A stretch of DNA of 64,000 bases from positions 62,001-126,000 of the forward strand of contig NZ_JAGKJK010000014.1 in the NCBI RefSeq assembly GCF_020329435.1, in the 5' to 3' direction. Below the pieces are notes generated by a model. It made no database searches. It saw only the letters and a program-made list of their open reading frames with translations, and was not told where the DNA came from. Positions 61,986 to 64,000 of this stretch are shown piece after piece. Within the stretch, counting starts at the first letter, position 1. Each line of letters begins with the position of its first letter. The stretch is from Bradyrhizobium hereditatis (lineage in GTDB: Bacteria > Pseudomonadota > Alphaproteobacteria > Rhizobiales > Xanthobacteraceae). Both the position numbers and the translations under genes were made by a program.

Positions 61986-62750
61986 ATGACAGCGATGATG
62001 GCCTACAATTGCATATCGCGATGGTCCGGTGCGCTTGGAGTCTGCGCGATCATCGCCATCATCCGCCCCGCTCATGCTGATCCCCGCGCTGTGGTTGAAC
62101 TGTTCACTTCTCAGGGATGTTCGTCGTGTCCGCCGGCCGACAAGCTCGTTGGTGAACTCGCCAAGGATCCGTCAGTGATCGCGCTGAGCATGCCGGTCGA
62201 CTACTGGGACTATCTTGGCTGGAAGGATACGCTGGCGGACTCGCGTTTCAGCGCGCGCCAGAAAGCCTATTCGCATGTGCGCGGCGACCGCAACCTCTAT
62301 ACGCCGCAGATGATCGTCAATGGCTCGGCGCAGGTGATCGGCAGCGATCGCGCCGCCGTCGAAGGCGCGATCAAGAGCACGAGCAAGACTGATGGCGTGA
62401 TGTCGCTGCCGGTGACGATGACGTTGTCGGGCAAGCTTCTCAACGTCTCGGTGGACGCGAGCAAGGTGTCGACGACGACCCGCCGCGGCGAGGTGTGGCT
62501 CTGCTCGGTTTCGCGGGCGGTGCCGATTTCGATCGGGCGTGGCGAGAACCGCGGCCGCGAAATCACCTACTACAATGTGGTGCGCAATCTCGTGAAGGTC
62601 GGCGACTGGAACGGCAGCTCCGGAAGCTGGACCATTCCGCTCGACAGTATTTCGCGCGAGGGCGTCGACGCCGCAGTTGTCTATGTTCAGGACGGCAGTC
62701 GCGAGAAGCCGGGCCCGATGCTCGGCGCCGCCTATACCGAGCTGCGCTAG
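61986..62750 (+). CDS. DUF1223 thioredoxin-like secreted protein
   Basis: The product has 254 residues with an N-terminal hydrophobic signal (about 12-30) and a thioredoxin-like domain. VVELFTSQGCSSCPPADKL has the C45-x-x-C48 pair typical of DUF1223. The partner region VDYWDYLGWKD and YTPQMIVNG follow. The family is periplasmic and of unknown substrate. The start is uncertain among the ATGs at 61986 and nearby; all are weak. It follows acnA. Confidence 0.83.
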   Translation: MTAMMAYNCISRWSGALGVCAIIAIIRPAHADPRAVVELFTSQGCSSCPPADKLVGELAKDPSVIALSMPVDYWDYLGWKDTLADSRFSARQKAYSHVRGDRNLYTPQMIVNGSAQVIGSDRAAVEGAIKSTSKTDGVMSLPVTMTLSGKLLNVSVDASKVSTTTRRGEVWLCSVSRAVPISIGRGENRGREITYYNVVRNLVKVGDWNGSSGSWTIPLDSISREGVDAAVVYVQDGSREKPGPMLGAAYTELR

Positions 62751-63159
62751 CTCTTCCCGAAATTTATCTGAACGGACGTCGGTTACGGCATGCGGGGCTT
62801 GGCCGCACTGAATGCCGCCCTCGTCCAAGTGGCCCACAAACGAAAAAGGACCAACTTTCGTTGGCCCAGTATCGGGATTAACTCCCTCTGCGAACAGGCC
62901 CGATCCCGACGGCCCCGGGGGGCTGGGGGCTGAGGAATCCGGAACCGAAAGGACCGGGCCAACGCAGGGTTTTCTTTTCGCAATCCAGCGGGGCGGGCGG
63001 TTGGCCAAAGTGGGGCAGCAATAAGATTCCGCTAACGATCCCGTGAATCGATATTTTGGGATCTGAGGGGCATCCGCGCCGGTTTCCTTCGTATTTACAC
63101 CCCCTTGCAGCGTCCTGCGGTTAGCGCGATCATGTAAGTTGGATGACAGGAGGCGCTCC
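62751..63159. other. Structured intergenic region, no gene assigned
   Basis: This 409-bp gap holds inverted repeats: CCAACTTTCGTTGG at about 62851-62864, and CGGGAT / ATCCCG around 62875-62910. GGCCAAC is repeated. A short frame (62812-63024) reads WPTNEKGPTFVGP, a string I recall in spurious frames from Bradyrhizobium repeat DNA. It could be a decayed repeat. No promoter could be fixed. Confidence 0.4.
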
Positions 63160-63531
63160 ATGAATCTGATATCGGAGGACACCGATCCGAGCGAAAGCCG
63201 CGCAGTGGCGGCGCGCGCCACTGCAGTTCCACCGCCGAATCGGGTCACCTTCAATCGTCTCGAACTCAACCGCATCCTCAATCTGTATGGACGCATGGTC
63301 GCCGACGGCGAATGGCGCGACTACGCCATCGACTTCATGAAGGAGCGTGCGGTGTTTTCGGTGTTCCGCCGCGCTTCTGAAGTTCCGATCTACCGCATCG
63401 AGAAGGATCCGCGGCTTGCGCGCAAGCAAGGCATGTACAGCGTGATCTCGGCAACCGGACTGATCCTGCGCCGCGGCCACGAGCTTGAACGCGTGCTGCT
63501 GGTGATCGACCGCAAGCTGGCGGTGGTTTAA
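63160..63531 (+). CDS. DUF2794 protein
   Basis: The product has 123 residues. The conserved part begins VTFNRLELNRILNLYGRMV, continues WRDYAIDFMKERAVFSVFRR and YRIEKDP, and ends GLILRRGHELERVLLVIDR. That is the alphaproteobacterial DUF2794 pattern. It is soluble with no known role. AGGAGG lies 7 bases before the ATG. A GC-rich hairpin follows near 63534-63557. Confidence 0.9.
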   Translation: MNLISEDTDPSESRAVAARATAVPPPNRVTFNRLELNRILNLYGRMVADGEWRDYAIDFMKERAVFSVFRRASEVPIYRIEKDPRLARKQGMYSVISATGLILRRGHELERVLLVIDRKLAVV

Positions 63532-63645
63532 TCGGCCCGGCTACTGGGAGCCGGGGCTATCCTACTTTGCATGGGGTTGTTTTCTCGATTTTGAGTCTGG
63601 GCCCCCGGTGTACCGCCAAAGGGGCGGCGCTACGCTTTATCCAGA

Positions 63646-64000
63646 CTACGAAGCGGGGACCGTCGTGCTGCCTTCGCCGAGCGCACGCTGCATCATGACC
63701 GTGTCCAGCCAGCGGCCGAATTTGAGCCCGACATTCTGGAAGGTCCCGATCATCTGGAAGCCGCATTTGGTATGAACGCCGATCGAGCCGGCATTGGCGG
63801 AATCGCCGATGACGGCGATCATCTGCCGGAAGCCCCGCGCCTCGCACTCGGCGATCAGCCGCTGCATCAGTTGCAGGCCAATGCCGCGCCGGTGAGTGGC
63901 GGGCTGCAGGTAGACCGAGTTCTCCACCGTGAAACGGTAGGCTGGCCGCGGGCGGTAGGGACCGGCATAGGCATAGCCGATCACCCGGCCTTCGATGGCG
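63646..64000 (-). CDS. GNAT-family N-acetyltransferase (phosphinothricin acetyltransferase-like), partial
   Basis: The gene runs off the window end; 117 C-terminal codons are present and the start is missing. VIGYAYAGPYRPRPAYRFTV, ENSVYLQPATHRRGIGLQLM (acetyl-CoA loop RRGIG) and GFQMIGTFQNVGLKFGRWLD are typical of the Pat/MnaT group that acetylates phosphinothricin, methionine sulfone or related amino acids. The substrate is not assigned. Confidence 0.88.
   Translation of the reverse strand, partial: AIEGRVIGYAYAGPYRPRPAYRFTVENSVYLQPATHRRGIGLQLMQRLIAECEARGFRQMIAVIGDSANAGSIGVHTKCGFQMIGTFQNVGLKFGRWLDTVMMQRALGEGSTTVPAS

Noticed and set aside
62812..63024. 70-codon frame reading WPTNEKGPTFVGP
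   Set aside because: No ribosome binding site; the string is one I associate with spurious frames in repeat DNA.
62172..63296. 374-codon minus-strand frame over DUF1223 and the next gap
   Set aside because: It overlaps a recognisable gene on the plus strand, runs through repeat-like DNA and has no domain.

Overview
The window looks like chromosomal DNA of a Bradyrhizobium-type alphaproteobacterium (Nitrobacteraceae). It is GC rich. It carries the rhizobial cytochrome c maturation set (the cycVWZXY order) beside acnA, an sdhCDAB operon, leuC and leuD split by several genes, an ffh-rpsP-rimM-trmD-rplS block, and many short intergenic palindromic repeats. No rRNA, tRNA, insertion sequence, phage gene or CRISPR array was seen. 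The species call is inference from gene families and order.

Layout. 0-9.9 kb: PAP2 phosphatase, a long-form argG, secreted alkaline phosphatase, a TetR regulator divergent from a homocysteine S-methyltransferase-family enzyme, a Pro/Ala-rich OmpA-domain protein, a tiny Pro-rich protein, a VOC protein and an FkbM methyltransferase. 10-14.4 kb: hybrid sensor kinase followed by an SbmA/BacA-type ABC exporter. 14.6-20.2 kb: sdhCDAB, a LysR regulator and a TSUP permease. 20.2-25.6 kb: a DUF3658-like protein, malonyl-CoA synthetase, an SDR, then a fasciclin / cytochrome b / Tat-exported molybdopterin enzyme group. 25.8-33.2 kb: TPR protein, two transporters, leuB, a phosphonate-type hexapeptide transferase and two hypothetical proteins. 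33.3-38.7 kb: asd, a frameshifted UPF0114 gene, carbonic anhydrase, a CitE-like lyase, a glycosyltransferase-like protein, leuD and a metallopeptidase. 38.8-41.4 kb: a run of small exported low-complexity proteins (His-rich, Tyr-rich with an internal stop, Gly/His-rich). 41.4-47.2 kb: leuC, rplS, trmD, rimM, rpsP, ffh. 47.7-55.6 kb: MBL hydrolase, SIMPL and GyrI-like secreted proteins, dapF-mtaB, an RluA-type synthase, ftsY-yciB and a helix-hairpin-helix protein. 55.7-64 kb: ccmA-B-C-D-G, acnA, DUF1223, DUF2794 and a GNAT cut by the window end.

Functional themes. Core metabolism and translation dominate: TCA enzymes (sdh, acnA), amino acid synthesis (argG, leuBCD, asd, dapF), ribosome and SRP biogenesis (rpsP, rplS, rimM, trmD, ffh, ftsY) and cytochrome c maturation. 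Accessory content is mostly envelope proteins and transporters.

The most unusual signal is not a gene. At least a dozen intergenic elements of several sequence families share one fold: an outer stem often ending GTCAT...ATGAC, two hairpins, and an inner stem. Their arms and cores look exchangeable. A second non-coding signal is a set of CATTCAT/CGTTCA direct repeats, some 10 bp apart, upstream of exported low-complexity protein genes. Two genes appear broken: the UPF0114 gene by a 1-base frameshift, and a Tyr-rich secreted protein gene by an in-frame stop.
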